64,000 nt of DNA from CBDCWQ01 sp965223435 (GTDB lineage: Bacteria; Myxococcota; Kuafuiibacteriia; Kuafuiibacteriales; Kuafuiibacteriaceae): the NCBI GenBank assembly GCA_965223435.1, contig CBDCWQ010000022.1, forward strand, positions 682,001-746,000, read 5' to 3'. Within the stretch, counting starts at the first letter, position 1. The number at the start of each line of letters is the position of its first letter. Both the position numbers and the translations under genes were made by a program. The notes beneath the pieces are model-generated. The model was not told the origin of the DNA and did not search any database. It worked only from the letters and a program-made list of their open reading frames with translations. Below are positions 10,123 to 20,307 of the stretch, in pieces.

Positions 10123-11595
10123 GTGCTGCGCAAACTCGTAGGTTACGCCGCCTATATGTTCGGCGCCAACGCGTTTACAGCCCTCATGACCTTCGCGGTG
10201 AGCGCCGTAGGCATGGTGAAACGCTCGAAGGCTGCCTTCGGCGACTACATGCTCTACATGGCCATCTATTCAATCGGCCAGGGCTTCTTCATTTATGGCG
10301 TGAACGCCAGTATCCAAAAATACGCCTCCATCAGCCGCGAACACCGATTGCGATTTGTGAAAATCACCTATCAGCTTTTCGCCGTGTTGCTGGTCCTCGG
10401 CGGCGCAGTCGGTGTGCCACTTGGCCTGTTCGTCAGTTGGAACTACGGGCTCGCGTCTTTTGCGATTCCCATGATGGTTCTTTACTGGTGGTCACGCTAC
10501 ATCTTTCGAAGCACGTTAAACGCCAAACGAGAAGCACAACTGATGGTCATTCTCTCGTTTTCCAACACGGTCGGGCGGTTCTCTTTTTTGACCTTCACCG
10601 ACTGGCGAGACGCCTTGGTCTACGGAGATTTTTTCTCGGTTTTTTGTGGCTGCGTTGCCTCAGCCCTGATTCTTCCGGGCAGTGTTCAAGCCTCCTTTCG
10701 AGAAATCTTTCGGGTCCAGATACCCAAAGCGTTCATCCAAGAGGTCATCAAGTTTGGCCGGGGGGTGTGGCTGGCGGGCGTGGTCTTTTTGGTCAAAGGG
10801 CAACTCCAGACAATCTGGACTCGCGCCGGACTCGGGGCAGCGCCACTCGGCGGTCTCGGCGTGTACCACACGATGTGGCAATTTGTGCAAAAGCCCGTAG
10901 AGTTCATCAGCCAAGCAACCCTGCCTGGTCTGGTAAGAGCCGAAGCAAAGCGCGACGAACTTTTTCGCGATGTTCTTCGAATGTGCCTCCTCAGCTTTCC
11001 CGCGATCGCCATGGCCCTGGCCATTGGTTCCCCCCTATTGTTTCAAGCGATGGACTACTTCTCAGGCAGCGAACCTCTGCTCGAAAAATATGCCGAAGTC
11101 CCCGTCCTGATGCTGATCGCAGTCGCCGGTCTGCCCATTCAGGCGGTCGAAATGGTGTCCAATCAATACAGCATCGCTGAAAACAGACAAAAGAGTGTCT
11201 TGTTCGCGCACATCGTCAACGTCGTCATCATGGCCATCGTTCTCATCCCGCTGACCAAGGCCTTTGGTATCTTTGGCGTCGTGATCGCGGGCGTCATCGG
11301 AGAACTCGGCAACATGCTCACCTACGCCACCATCTTGTACCGAACCCACAAAACGCAAATGCGAACCGCCGTGTCCTGGGGCTTCTTGTCCCTTCTGTGC
11401 TGCATCCCCGGCCTGGCCCTCGGCTACGAGTTTCAAGGCTGGGTCTGGAGCTGGAGTCTCGCGCTCCCCGCCACGCTGAGCTATCTGACCGGCATGTTTG
11501 TCTTCAGACTGCTCCGCGTGGATGACCTCCGCCGCGTACTGCAAGCATTCCAAGGATGGCGCCAAAAGCCCAACGCCGTCACCGAATGCCAGTAG
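10123..11595 (+). CDS. Wzx/MATE-type polysaccharide flippase-like membrane protein
   Basis: 490 residues from a GTG start (V/MLRKLVGYAAYMFGANAF). The protein is almost entirely hydrophobic helices with short charged loops, about 12-14 predicted membrane spans, the usual size and layout of O-antigen/teichoic-acid flippases of the MOP superfamily. Recognisable features are an N-terminal helix pair with a small-residue face (GANAFTALMTFAVSAVGMV), a central loop with EVIKFGRGVWLAGVVFL, and the late ISQATLPGLVRAEAKRDELFRD segment. The last resembles the conserved second-half entry of flippases, where 'P' and 'R' precede a cytoplasmic linker. It likely moves a lipid-linked glycan across the inner membrane, which would fit the carbohydrate-related neighbours. 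No glycosyltransferases are adjacent, which is unusual for Wzx. It is convergent with the giant gene ending at 11628, leaving only 32 bp between stops. Confidence 0.75.
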   Translation: MLRKLVGYAAYMFGANAFTALMTFAVSAVGMVKRSKAAFGDYMLYMAIYSIGQGFFIYGVNASIQKYASISREHRLRFVKITYQLFAVLLVLGGAVGVPLGLFVSWNYGLASFAIPMMVLYWWSRYIFRSTLNAKREAQLMVILSFSNTVGRFSFLTFTDWRDALVYGDFFSVFCGCVASALILPGSVQASFREIFRVQIPKAFIQEVIKFGRGVWLAGVVFLVKGQLQTIWTRAGLGAAPLGGLGVYHTMWQFVQKPVEFISQATLPGLVRAEAKRDELFRDVLRMCLLSFPAIAMALAIGSPLLFQAMDYFSGSEPLLEKYAEVPVLMLIAVAGLPIQAVEMVSNQYSIAENRQKSVLFAHIVNVVIMAIVLIPLTKAFGIFGVVIAGVIGELGNMLTYATILYRTHKTQMRTAVSWGFLSLLCCIPGLALGYEFQGWVWSWSLALPATLSYLTGMFVFRLLRVDDLRRVLQAFQGWRQKPNAVTECQ

Positions 11596-11627
11596 AAACA
11601 GCCTTGCCCGGGAGCCTAGTCGACGGC

Positions 11628-14600
11628 CTAGTCGTGCTCCTTGGCTCGGCGATCGGCGAGCCACTGATCCTTCTTCGCATCGATCTCTCTCCACACCGCG
11701 TTCTGTTGGGCAGAGGTCCACTCGCGGGTATCGGATTCGAGCCCGTGCTTTTCAAGAACGTGAATGGCTTTTCGTGGGAGATGCCCAGAGCGGCCCAGAG
11801 CAAAGGCAACCTCGGGTGACAACAATACGTCGGTCCCTTGTCCGCCCAACAACCCCACCATCTTAAACCAGGAGGAAGGGCGGTCAAACATATTGGGCTT
11901 TGGGAGCTCAAGTGCATCAGGGTGCGGCCCAAAGAGCATGTGCCAGAGTGCCATAGTCGAAGACACCCCTTCCGTGTACCGTATCGTCGAGCGCACCCAT
12001 TTCTCGTCGTAGTATTGCTTCACGTGATCTGTCACCCATGAAAGCGTAGAGCTGTCCGCCACCGCCCGTGCTATCCTTGTCCGGTCATCAGCGCTTATGC
12101 GATCGAAAAACGCCAATGTAAATGCATGCTGAATCTCATAGGAAAGCGTAACATTGATCGCGTTGGCCTTGAGCTTCGGTTCCATCCCAACCAACTCGTA
12201 CGGGAATGCGCGCTTGAAAATACGTCCCGTGGGCGGATTGAAAAATGCACCTGGAGACTCGACAGCTAAGTCGCCCAGGTTGGCCATGATGTACGTTCGT
12301 TGGGGAATCCAGAGGTTCTTTTCTTTTTGCGCATTTGCGGCCAGATGATAGGTAAAGTAATTGTTCAAAATCGCAGACTCAATGGCAGCTCGACCGTTGC
12401 CTTCCAAGTCCCACACGCGGGCCGGGCCGTACAAAGACAGCATCCCAGTCGCACCAAAGAAGAATTTCCGAGAATGTTCTTCGGTGAGGACTTGCGGTTG
12501 GGGGCCAAAACGCCCAATGTATTTTCCTCGCGAAGTGGGGTTCACGAGTTCCCGGAGTCGGTCCGCCATGTTCTTTTGGAAGAGGTCCGTTTCATCGAGA
12601 TCCACGTAGAACTGCTCTTTGGTACGGAGGCCATCTATCGCCCTACTGGTCACACCAACGGCGTGCTCTGGGTCCCACGCCCCAGCCATCGCAAAACGAT
12701 CAAACGGACTGGTTTCATCGGAGCGAAAAGCGAGAAACTGCGCAAATTGGACCCTCTTTCCAAAATGGAGCGTTGCCACCAAAAGCCATACGTCCCCGAG
12801 ACGTCGGACAGCTGGTGGGGCAATTTGAAATACTTCAGCCTCCATGGCGTCGAGCGCCGGTAGCTTCTTGAACTTCGCGATCACGTTGTTGACGGCATCG
12901 AGATGCTCCGGAGCATCTCGAAAAAGGGCGTCGACGTTCACAACAGCCTCATCACTCGGGGCCGGATGAACCATATCCACGACGGAATCGGAGAATATCT
13001 TCGCGACCTCGAACGCGCCGCTCCCATCGACTGGGCGTCGGGCATAGTATGTTCCGAGTCGGTGTTGGCCCGTCAATGGATCCGGATAGATTTCCTGAGC
13101 GCCCAGAATTCGTTCGGGTGCTATCGGCTCCCGGAAGAAATGTACACCGAACGAAACCCCATCATCCGCATCGGTCCGTAGCGCACGACCGTCGTTGGCC
13201 ACGTAATACACATAGTGCCGACCGAGCCGCAGATCGCTCGCGGGGATGTCATTGACCTCAAGCCCGTACTCCATGAACTGGAAGCCTTCTAAATGGAGAG
13301 ATATGTCCGCAGGAAGATCAAAACCGACGGAAAAGGGACCCTCGTTGTCCCATGGAGCGGGCCCCGCTTCTGGCCCCGTCCACACGACAAGAACGTCCGC
13401 CGCGTTCACCCGCCGGCGATGAGACTCGTCCAAAGCTGTGGGCTCGTGCTCCTCATCGTCCAAATACCCCCCGACGAACTCGTCAAAGAATGCTTGGTCC
13501 TCCACAAGGTCGGATTCGGTAAGGGCAACCTGCTCTCGCCAGTTCTTCTTGAGGGGCTCGGCTGGCACCCGGACCTGAGGCCAAAACCCCTCATTGACCG
13601 TGACCTCCCCTTGAACGGTCTTTTCGCCATCGACCCTTATTTCCAGTCCACGTCGAATCGCAAAACCCGCGATGCTCTGCGGGACAACCACGCGGCGGTC
13701 AAGGCTCGACGGCACGGCGTGACCAAGCGACGTAAATAGTTCGTTGACATCCATGCTCCCTGAAGGGGTTTCGACGGTGTACAGCCAAACAAGCCCGTCC
13801 CCCCGGGACAGCGCTTCTTTGAGCAGAGGGTCGGGGTTCGAAACAGACGGAGGGTCGCGGGCAAGAAGATGGAAGCCGCCCGGTCCTCCGCTGAGAAACG
13901 CCAACACGTCGTCGCCCAAGTCTTCGAGCCCAAGGCCGTGCAAAAACATCTCGGTCGGGGGAATCGAACTCACAAAATAGAGGTTCTCGCCGGTACGCTT
14001 CACGGACGACACATAGGTCTCACGAGGAAGCCCGTAGTACACCCCGTGCCCAGAACCCTCCAGCTTGGTCCCGGGAGGCAGGGATGGCATCGTTGGAAGA
14101 GTCCCATCCTTTGGTGGCAAGCCGGATTTATCACCCGTTGAGGACCTTGGCGAGCGTCCGTTAACCCAATGAAGCGCCCGCAGATGATCCGGAAGTCTAG
14201 ACAAATCCTCTGAGTTCACCGACCAGTACTCTTCGCCATGCTTGCCAGGAAATGTCGCATACCACGTGCCGTCCAACCATGCCGAGGGCGCGACCTGGCT
14301 CCTCATGATTCTGGCACCCTCCATTTCGTTCAGCACTACGCCCACAAAAAGAGGGTTGCTCGGCTCGCCGACGTGAACCCAGGTAGGCGGAACCACCCGA
14401 GAAGAAGACCAAAGAGGCCACCAAGACTGCGATTGCGGGTCGAGCAACGTCCAGAGGTAAGCCCACTGCTCTGACCCTGAAAGGTTTTGAAACCACAACT
14501 GCTTTTGCAGCTCCGCCAGCAAGAACCAACCCGCTTTGGCCCAGGCACGGTACGCTGAAACCACCTCGTCGCCGCCTACAGCAGGTGCAAACTCCAAACC

Positions 14601-17600
14601 ATCGACGTCAGGCCCAAACGCGACCGGTTGCGCCCTTTCCACCAGTCCAAGATATTCGTAGATCTCCACGTACGGTGCGGCCGGATCCGGGAGCATCACT
14701 GGAAGCTGGGGAACCAAAGAGACAACTGTCGGTGGAGTCACGACGGCGTAGATTTTACCTGAGCTGAGCTTCCCATGGGGTTCAAGGTGGCCCTGCTCGG
14801 CGGGCCTCAAAAGGTCCGCCACGCCAAGAATGTCTTCTTGTTTTTGCCCGTTCAACTCGGACAGCCTCGCGTAACCCAAGGACAACCATGGACCCTCTGG
14901 AGGGTCCGAATACAGACGAAGGGCGCGCCATCCATACCAATCCACCAGCCACTCCATGACCTGGCTCTGGCCGAGACCAAGACTGATGCCCAGACCAAGC
15001 GCAACGCCGGCGACCTCTGCCATCAGGTTGACTTCACCGGGTGCAGCCGTCAGCACCGTGCGCAACTTGAGCGCGGCTTCACCCATCTTGGTGGCGACCT
15101 GACCGTTGACTTTGTTTTCGATCACCGACAGGGACTTCGGCCGCAGCATCAGACGATCTTCACCACAGGCACGGGTCGCTACGAGCTCCGAAGAATCCTC
15201 CGAAATGGCCTCCGAGACCGACACGGTCTCACCCATTCCACACGACCCCTCACCTTCCGCCAGACCAACCCCTTCCCAAGGCGCCCACGGCACGCCACTG
15301 CCTAGGGCACCATGGGCTGCCAAAAACGCGCCCCCTTGCCGATAGGCATAAGTGTCGATAAACCAAATGATCGCAGTGCTCGATGTCAGCTGAGTCGATA
15401 GATCCAAGATCCGCTGGCTCGAATACGGAAACCCGTGATCAAACACGAAGCGCTGAACGCCCTCCCAAAGCGCATCGGCCTCCCGACGAAAAAACGAAGA
15501 CTTCGGATGCTCCGGGTGATGCTCGACAAACTTCCAAAGCCCCATGATAAGCCCGGTGGTCGCCTCCAGATGAAAAGAACTTTCCTGGCGGGCCGTGGCC
15601 GCAATGTATCGATCCTCGAAGCCATCAAAAAAGTAGTGGGCGCCGTAGTAAGACTGCCCCCTAAACGCGATCTGTTTGCCAAATGCGAGGCTGGTGAACG
15701 CCAGACATCGGGCCAAGGCATCGACGTCTTCTTCGTCTGTAAGCGAGGGATAGTCGACCGACAAAGAAAGCCAACTGCAGTTGTCGATTGCCGTGTGCCG
15801 CCGGTTGGGAACAAAATCGATCCGCCCCAACAAGCCCTGGTCTATGCGGATACCCCCCGGTGAGACCGGATCCTCTTCTGCCGAATGGATTTCGCCGCCG
15901 GTCGCCACCCGCCCCCAATCACCTTCCAAGAGTGCAGCCTCAATTTCTTGCCGTTTTTCCGCGTAGACCCCACTCGCTTCTCGAGCGTTTTCTAGATCGT
16001 TTCGCCAATGGATATCGTTCGCATCCCAAAGAACATCAAAGATGCCTGCCCTCAGTTCGTTTCGCCAGTCCTCAAGCCTATCGCGGTCTCCAATCCCAAG
16101 CGCTTCACTATGGTTCAGGGCGTGATTCAATACGCTCAACACATCGAGGTTGTGCTCGGTCACCACATTGTCTGCCCGGATGATCTCCTTGATGTACCAA
16201 AAGTCCGCTTTCGAAAGGACGAGAGGCGGCCGCTCCACCTCACCCCCCCTCGAATCAACCCAGCGGCGGCGAATCAAGGGGTTCTCAAAATCGTCTTCGT
16301 TTTCGTAACCCAACGCATCGAGAACGTCGTAGTAATCCCAAGACTCACCCTGTTCACCGAGCCGAGAACCACGTTTGCGCTTGAGCTTCCACGGACGGTG
16401 CGCATACGCCAGACCCCGTGCGGTCCATCCCGCCGTCATCAGACTGACACGCCGACCTTCTTCGGTACGTCCCGAACGACGATGTTCTTCAAGACCTTCC
16501 AGCGCCTCGCGGTAACACCGAAGCGAAGCGCCTTGCTCATCTGAAGTGAGCGCCTTAAAGGCATCCGAAACCAAAAAGATGCCCAATCCGTGAATCACCC
16601 AAGCGGTCGCCCCCGTGACCAAACGGGTGTCTTTCCAGCGATCGCCGGAAGTGTTCCAGGAAAACGGCCAACCGCGAATCAAGGCGCGGCGGCCTCTTTT
16701 GCCGTGGTCCACGCGCTCGGCCTGGGCACAAAGATAACCCGCCAGAGCCTGCGCCCGCGCATCCGACTGCCGCGTCCCTTCCTGGGCGTATTGCGCCAAC
16801 GCGATGCCTTGCGTATACGCCCAAACGCGCTCGTAGGCCGCCAAGTACTCCGCGTCCGACACCAGCCCCCGGCGATCGGACCCCGACGGTCCCACGGGCG
16901 CCGGTCCGTCCGCCCCGTCCTCCACCGCCAGATATTCCACCTGATACCCCAAAGGGCGTCCATCGCCTGATACGCCACCATCACGCCAAAGCCGGTCCCG
17001 CAACCACCGAGCCTTCAGCGCATTTCCGTGAACCGAGGCCGCAAACATGGGCACCCCCGGATCCAGCCCCTCGCCTCCCTGCACGCGGGCCAGTGAGACT
17101 TGAACGAAAGGCCGGGCATCCTCATCGACACCCAGGGTCGAAGGGGCCACCAAAGAACCCACTCCGGCCAAGTCAGCACGCGCCTGCACCAACGATGCCG
17201 CGGGATCAACCCGGACCGCAGCGGGAACCACCGAAAGCTCACCCGGAGCCAAGTCAGAACGCCCCCCCACCAGCAGCGCCGCGGGATCAACCCAGATTGC
17301 CGCCTGGCCCCTGTCGAGAGACACCGACCCTCCCCGCGATGTGACATGGCCTGGCACCCGAAGCATCTCTTCGCTGTGGACGCGCATGTGATAGATGTTC
17401 TCGGCGGTGACGACCATCTTCGCCCGTTGCCCCTCAGACAAAGAAGGCGGGAGGGCCACGCTGAACTGAACCGCATCCGTGACGGGAGAAGCGCGCGTCG
17501 TGACGAGGCGATCCTCGCCCTGGCCGGCTTGGCTCCGCTCAATCCATGCGGCAAAAAAGAGGTCTTCGTGGGTCACCAAAGAAGCACCACCCGCCATGGT

Positions 17601-19916
17601 GCCGGCATCAGACCCGTGGCTCTTCCAATGAATCGGCTTCGCAAGGTCTTGGTTCAACAACGCAACCTCACCAAAGGTGTCGCCACCATCCTGGCTATAA
17701 AGCCCAGAAACCACACCTCCTTCCTGAAGACGGGGCGCGTAGGCCAACAGAGCCAATCCCCCGCTTTGAACCAACCCTACTGTCGGCATATAGCCGGTTC
17801 CTACGGTCCTCGGCGCCGACCAAGAACGACCGCCGTCTACGGAGCTTTGAAGACGGATGGGGTTAAAACCAACCGCATTGGGATTCTCCGATGGGCCATC
17901 CTCGTAGACGGCAACGTATCCGAAGGGCGCGCCCACCACCCGTGGATGCGAAGGTTTGTCATCCCCCCCGTCCAGGCCCACCGATGCCACCTTGGTCAAT
18001 CGCCAAGACTGCAAGCGGTCCGCCTCCCACGAGCCCTCGCGCCAACCCGCCGCCCCCGCGCCTTGAGCACCGCCGTCAAGGCCGACGGCCTCAGCCCAGG
18101 CACCCCGAACCAAAGGACGCTGGGCGACAACAATCTCGTCCGGTTCGTGCCACGTACCCTGGTAGCGATACTGGTAGGCAATACCAAGACCCGCATAACG
18201 TGCTTCGTCTCCAGCCTCGTACGCTGACTTCCAAACTTTGTTCCAGCCAACGAGGGCACGGGTCGGATATTCGCCCGCAAGAACCGTATCACTGTAAACC
18301 GGGGCGCGCGTCATCGCCCACCACGCGTCATGGGGAACCGGCTGGCTGTCCCACATGCGCCGTCGACGAGCCGCAACGGTTACCGCATCACCGCTCACAT
18401 CAAGCGACGGTTCATACACGTAGTGTTCTTCGGTCCGATAGACGTAGGAATCGGAGTCACCCCTTTTTCCGCCTGAACCCGTGCCCGTGCCCGGAAGATA
18501 GGACTCCTCACACCAGCACGCCAGGCAGTCACAGCGCCCATTCTTGTCGGGCAGATATTGCACCAAACGGGTGATGGCATCGGTGGCCCGCGAACGCGTC
18601 TTGACATCAAAGACGTTGGATGGCGCCCCGCTGAGGTTCTTGAGATAGAAGACCTTATTGCCCTCTCCCCAGACCAGATGGAGATTCAGGTCCACATCGT
18701 ATGCGATGGAGAGACCGCGTTTCCAAATTCCATTTTCGCGAATGATCCGCGGCGGCCCAAACACCTGCCCACCGTCAAGGCTCTCAGAGATCCAAACCCG
18801 AGGGTCCACCGAAGTGTTGGGATTTGCGGTCCGGCGCCCTTCTGTCATCCAGGCCACCGCGACCCGCGAGCCCTCCGCCGCAATCGAAAGCTCGATGACC
18901 GGCGCCTCATGAGAAGAAAAAGATGCCGCCGCAACAAAACTCTCAGGTTTACCGGCTTTGTCGCTCCGATAGATCCAAACTTCGTCCCCTCCCAAGCCGA
19001 CGCCGATAGGATCGGCACCAGAATCCACCTGACCAACCGATCCAGGTTGACCGCCGGCGGAGTGCACACCATCGAAACGGCTTACTCCACGCGAGAGGTA
19101 AGCCACGTAGGCCAGCGAGCGGCCCTCAAGCCGGGACAGCGCTGCCCGCGGCAAAAAAAGCGCACCGGTGGGGCCCGAAACCCCGTGAGCGTCCTCAAAC
19201 GCACTGGCATCCGGCCGAGCAGAAACCGACGGCTCAGTCCTCGACGAAGCGGCCTCCAAGAATGAACGCTGCGCTCCAAATCCGGGCGGACCGAACGCGT
19301 CCGCCCACGGTGGATGCCCGAGGGTTTCCGGCGTTCCCCCGATTCGGGACGGCCCATCAACGATGGGCAAGGGTCCGAGAGCGCCCCCGCGAACCGCGGG
19401 AGCGTCGAACCGTTCTTGAACGTGACGCGCGTAGCCGACGTACCCCACCCCGGGATGCAGCATCTCGTTGAGCGCCAAGGCTTGATACTGACGCTCCGAC
19501 GGATCCCATCTCAGAGTCAGCTCCATGTTCGAAGCAGAGGTGTGTTCACCCACACCGAAATAGAGCCAGCCATATGCAGCAGCCGTCGACGATCGAACGG
19601 GGACACCTTCGAGCAACACCCGTTGGCGATCTTCCGTGTACACCCAATAGACACCCCTAAAAACCTCACCAAGTTCCCCGGTGGCAGACATCTCCGAAAG
19701 CGGATGCGCCGAACCTCCCGAAAACAGGTCGCCACCGACCTCAGCCGGCCAGAGCCATAGGTCGGTGGGCGGTCGTTCCGTAAACTGCGCGTCGTCAAAC
19801 GGAACGTCCACAAGGTTCCAACCCGGGTGAAGAGACCAGGTCACCGACGAGGTTTCAGCGCCAGCGGGGGCTTCCCCCACAACACCCCGCGGAACAACAT
19901 AAGAATAACAGTGCAC
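11628..19916 (-). CDS. Giant exported protein, family member B (propeller + toroid core)
   Basis: A 2762-residue reading frame, nominally from GTG 19916. That start gives no signal peptide; a lipoprotein leader sits just upstream in another frame (see the feature at 19874-19932). Order seen: GWN/YWVY module twice (~25-170); Asp-box propeller-like region (~250-850; SLDGGQVF, SVDGGRSW, SQDGGDTF) with CDCLACWCEESY near 450-460 and RMWDSQPVPHDAW/APVYSDT blocks; toroid-like region (~1015-1560) with VWAYTQGIALAQY, TGATAWVIHGLG, VVTEHNLDVLSVLNHAL, AIDNCSWLSLSVDYP, HLEATTGLIMGL and WFIDTYAYRQGG. The remaining ~1200 residues are mixed beta and helical segments I do not recognise. The same core occurs in the products at 1-7118 and 29492-39886. 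Asp-box propellers and alpha/alpha toroids are both common in glycan-active enzymes, so a glycan-directed extracellular role is a reasonable inference, without proof of catalysis. Confidence 0.85.
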   Translation of the reverse strand: MHCYSYVVPRGVVGEAPAGAETSSVTWSLHPGWNLVDVPFDDAQFTERPPTDLWLWPAEVGGDLFSGGSAHPLSEMSATGELGEVFRGVYWVYTEDRQRVLLEGVPVRSSTAAAYGWLYFGVGEHTSASNMELTLRWDPSERQYQALALNEMLHPGVGYVGYARHVQERFDAPAVRGGALGPLPIVDGPSRIGGTPETLGHPPWADAFGPPGFGAQRSFLEAASSRTEPSVSARPDASAFEDAHGVSGPTGALFLPRAALSRLEGRSLAYVAYLSRGVSRFDGVHSAGGQPGSVGQVDSGADPIGVGLGGDEVWIYRSDKAGKPESFVAAASFSSHEAPVIELSIAAEGSRVAVAWMTEGRRTANPNTSVDPRVWISESLDGGQVFGPPRIIRENGIWKRGLSIAYDVDLNLHLVWGEGNKVFYLKNLSGAPSNVFDVKTRSRATDAITRLVQYLPDKNGRCDCLACWCEESYLPGTGTGSGGKRGDSDSYVYRTEEHYVYEPSLDVSGDAVTVAARRRRMWDSQPVPHDAWWAMTRAPVYSDTVLAGEYPTRALVGWNKVWKSAYEAGDEARYAGLGIAYQYRYQGTWHEPDEIVVAQRPLVRGAWAEAVGLDGGAQGAGAAGWREGSWEADRLQSWRLTKVASVGLDGGDDKPSHPRVVGAPFGYVAVYEDGPSENPNAVGFNPIRLQSSVDGGRSWSAPRTVGTGYMPTVGLVQSGGLALLAYAPRLQEGGVVSGLYSQDGGDTFGEVALLNQDLAKPIHWKSHGSDAGTMAGGASLVTHEDLFFAAWIERSQAGQGEDRLVTTRASPVTDAVQFSVALPPSLSEGQRAKMVVTAENIYHMRVHSEEMLRVPGHVTSRGGSVSLDRGQAAIWVDPAALLVGGRSDLAPGELSVVPAAVRVDPAASLVQARADLAGVGSLVAPSTLGVDEDARPFVQVSLARVQGGEGLDPGVPMFAASVHGNALKARWLRDRLWRDGGVSGDGRPLGYQVEYLAVEDGADGPAPVGPSGSDRRGLVSDAEYLAAYERVWAYTQGIALAQYAQEGTRQSDARAQALAGYLCAQAERVDHGKRGRRALIRGWPFSWNTSGDRWKDTRLVTGATAWVIHGLGIFLVSDAFKALTSDEQGASLRCYREALEGLEEHRRSGRTEEGRRVSLMTAGWTARGLAYAHRPWKLKRKRGSRLGEQGESWDYYDVLDALGYENEDDFENPLIRRRWVDSRGGEVERPPLVLSKADFWYIKEIIRADNVVTEHNLDVLSVLNHALNHSEALGIGDRDRLEDWRNELRAGIFDVLWDANDIHWRNDLENAREASGVYAEKRQEIEAALLEGDWGRVATGGEIHSAEEDPVSPGGIRIDQGLLGRIDFVPNRRHTAIDNCSWLSLSVDYPSLTDEEDVDALARCLAFTSLAFGKQIAFRGQSYYGAHYFFDGFEDRYIAATARQESSFHLEATTGLIMGLWKFVEHHPEHPKSSFFRREADALWEGVQRFVFDHGFPYSSQRILDLSTQLTSSTAIIWFIDTYAYRQGGAFLAAHGALGSGVPWAPWEGVGLAEGEGSCGMGETVSVSEAISEDSSELVATRACGEDRLMLRPKSLSVIENKVNGQVATKMGEAALKLRTVLTAAPGEVNLMAEVAGVALGLGISLGLGQSQVMEWLVDWYGWRALRLYSDPPEGPWLSLGYARLSELNGQKQEDILGVADLLRPAEQGHLEPHGKLSSGKIYAVVTPPTVVSLVPQLPVMLPDPAAPYVEIYEYLGLVERAQPVAFGPDVDGLEFAPAVGGDEVVSAYRAWAKAGWFLLAELQKQLWFQNLSGSEQWAYLWTLLDPQSQSWWPLWSSSRVVPPTWVHVGEPSNPLFVGVVLNEMEGARIMRSQVAPSAWLDGTWYATFPGKHGEEYWSVNSEDLSRLPDHLRALHWVNGRSPRSSTGDKSGLPPKDGTLPTMPSLPPGTKLEGSGHGVYYGLPRETYVSSVKRTGENLYFVSSIPPTEMFLHGLGLEDLGDDVLAFLSGGPGGFHLLARDPPSVSNPDPLLKEALSRGDGLVWLYTVETPSGSMDVNELFTSLGHAVPSSLDRRVVVPQSIAGFAIRRGLEIRVDGEKTVQGEVTVNEGFWPQVRVPAEPLKKNWREQVALTESDLVEDQAFFDEFVGGYLDDEEHEPTALDESHRRRVNAADVLVVWTGPEAGPAPWDNEGPFSVGFDLPADISLHLEGFQFMEYGLEVNDIPASDLRLGRHYVYYVANDGRALRTDADDGVSFGVHFFREPIAPERILGAQEIYPDPLTGQHRLGTYYARRPVDGSGAFEVAKIFSDSVVDMVHPAPSDEAVVNVDALFRDAPEHLDAVNNVIAKFKKLPALDAMEAEVFQIAPPAVRRLGDVWLLVATLHFGKRVQFAQFLAFRSDETSPFDRFAMAGAWDPEHAVGVTSRAIDGLRTKEQFYVDLDETDLFQKNMADRLRELVNPTSRGKYIGRFGPQPQVLTEEHSRKFFFGATGMLSLYGPARVWDLEGNGRAAIESAILNNYFTYHLAANAQKEKNLWIPQRTYIMANLGDLAVESPGAFFNPPTGRIFKRAFPYELVGMEPKLKANAINVTLSYEIQHAFTLAFFDRISADDRTRIARAVADSSTLSWVTDHVKQYYDEKWVRSTIRYTEGVSSTMALWHMLFGPHPDALELPKPNMFDRPSSWFKMVGLLGGQGTDVLLSPEVAFALGRSGHLPRKAIHVLEKHGLESDTREWTSAQQNAVWREIDAKKDQWLADRRAKEHD

Positions 19917-19932
19917 GATACACGCCGCGCAA
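19874..19932 (-). other. Out-of-frame lipoprotein leader of the 11628-19916 gene
   Basis: On the minus strand, a frame starting TTG 19932 or GTG 19923 reads MRGVYRALLFLCCSAGCCG. This is a short basic plus hydrophobic leader with an SAGC lipobox. It hits a stop soon after. Removing one G from the run of five (19874-19878) would join it to EAPAGAETSS of the giant ORF. The giant ORF's own GTG start (VHCYSYVVPRGVV) is not a plausible signal. I read this as a frameshift (biological or assembly error) in a homopolymer. Confidence 0.55.
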
Positions 19933-20307
19933 AAAATCCGATCGACCTGGACGAGTCAATCGAACTTGACCCAGGGTGCAAAAAACAACAATTTACGGGT
20001 AATTGCCGTATTCCGTGGCCCGCAGTGGACCGGTGCCAACGCTGGCTAACCCTGCCGATGCGGGTTGTTTGGCGGGCCTGGGTGAGACTTCACAACTGGG
20101 TATGCGATCTGCGCCATAGGCTATTCACCAAAACGGTACAATGATGGCGGCTTCAGGCTGATGCTTGGCGCCCCAGGTGAGACTGAGGGTGCAAATGTAA
20201 GACATAATACGACCCAAAAACGCATCTGGCTCGTAGGTGCGCAATAGAAGCCACTCGAGCGCGCGGGTTGAGGATGAGACTTGCGTAGATTGATGAGGAT
20301 ATCAAAA
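19933..20307. other. Divergent intergenic region
   Basis: About 375 bp between the leftward giant gene and the rightward DNRLRE lipoprotein. No ORF with coding character was seen. GATGAGGA (20292-20299) serves as the SD for ATG 20308. Promoters for both genes must lie here. I see no confident operator or riboswitch. Confidence 0.4.

Noticed and set aside
17100..18227. 375-residue plus-strand ORF
   Set aside because: Antisense to the Asp-box region of the 11628-19916 gene; Arg/Pro-rich shadow composition.
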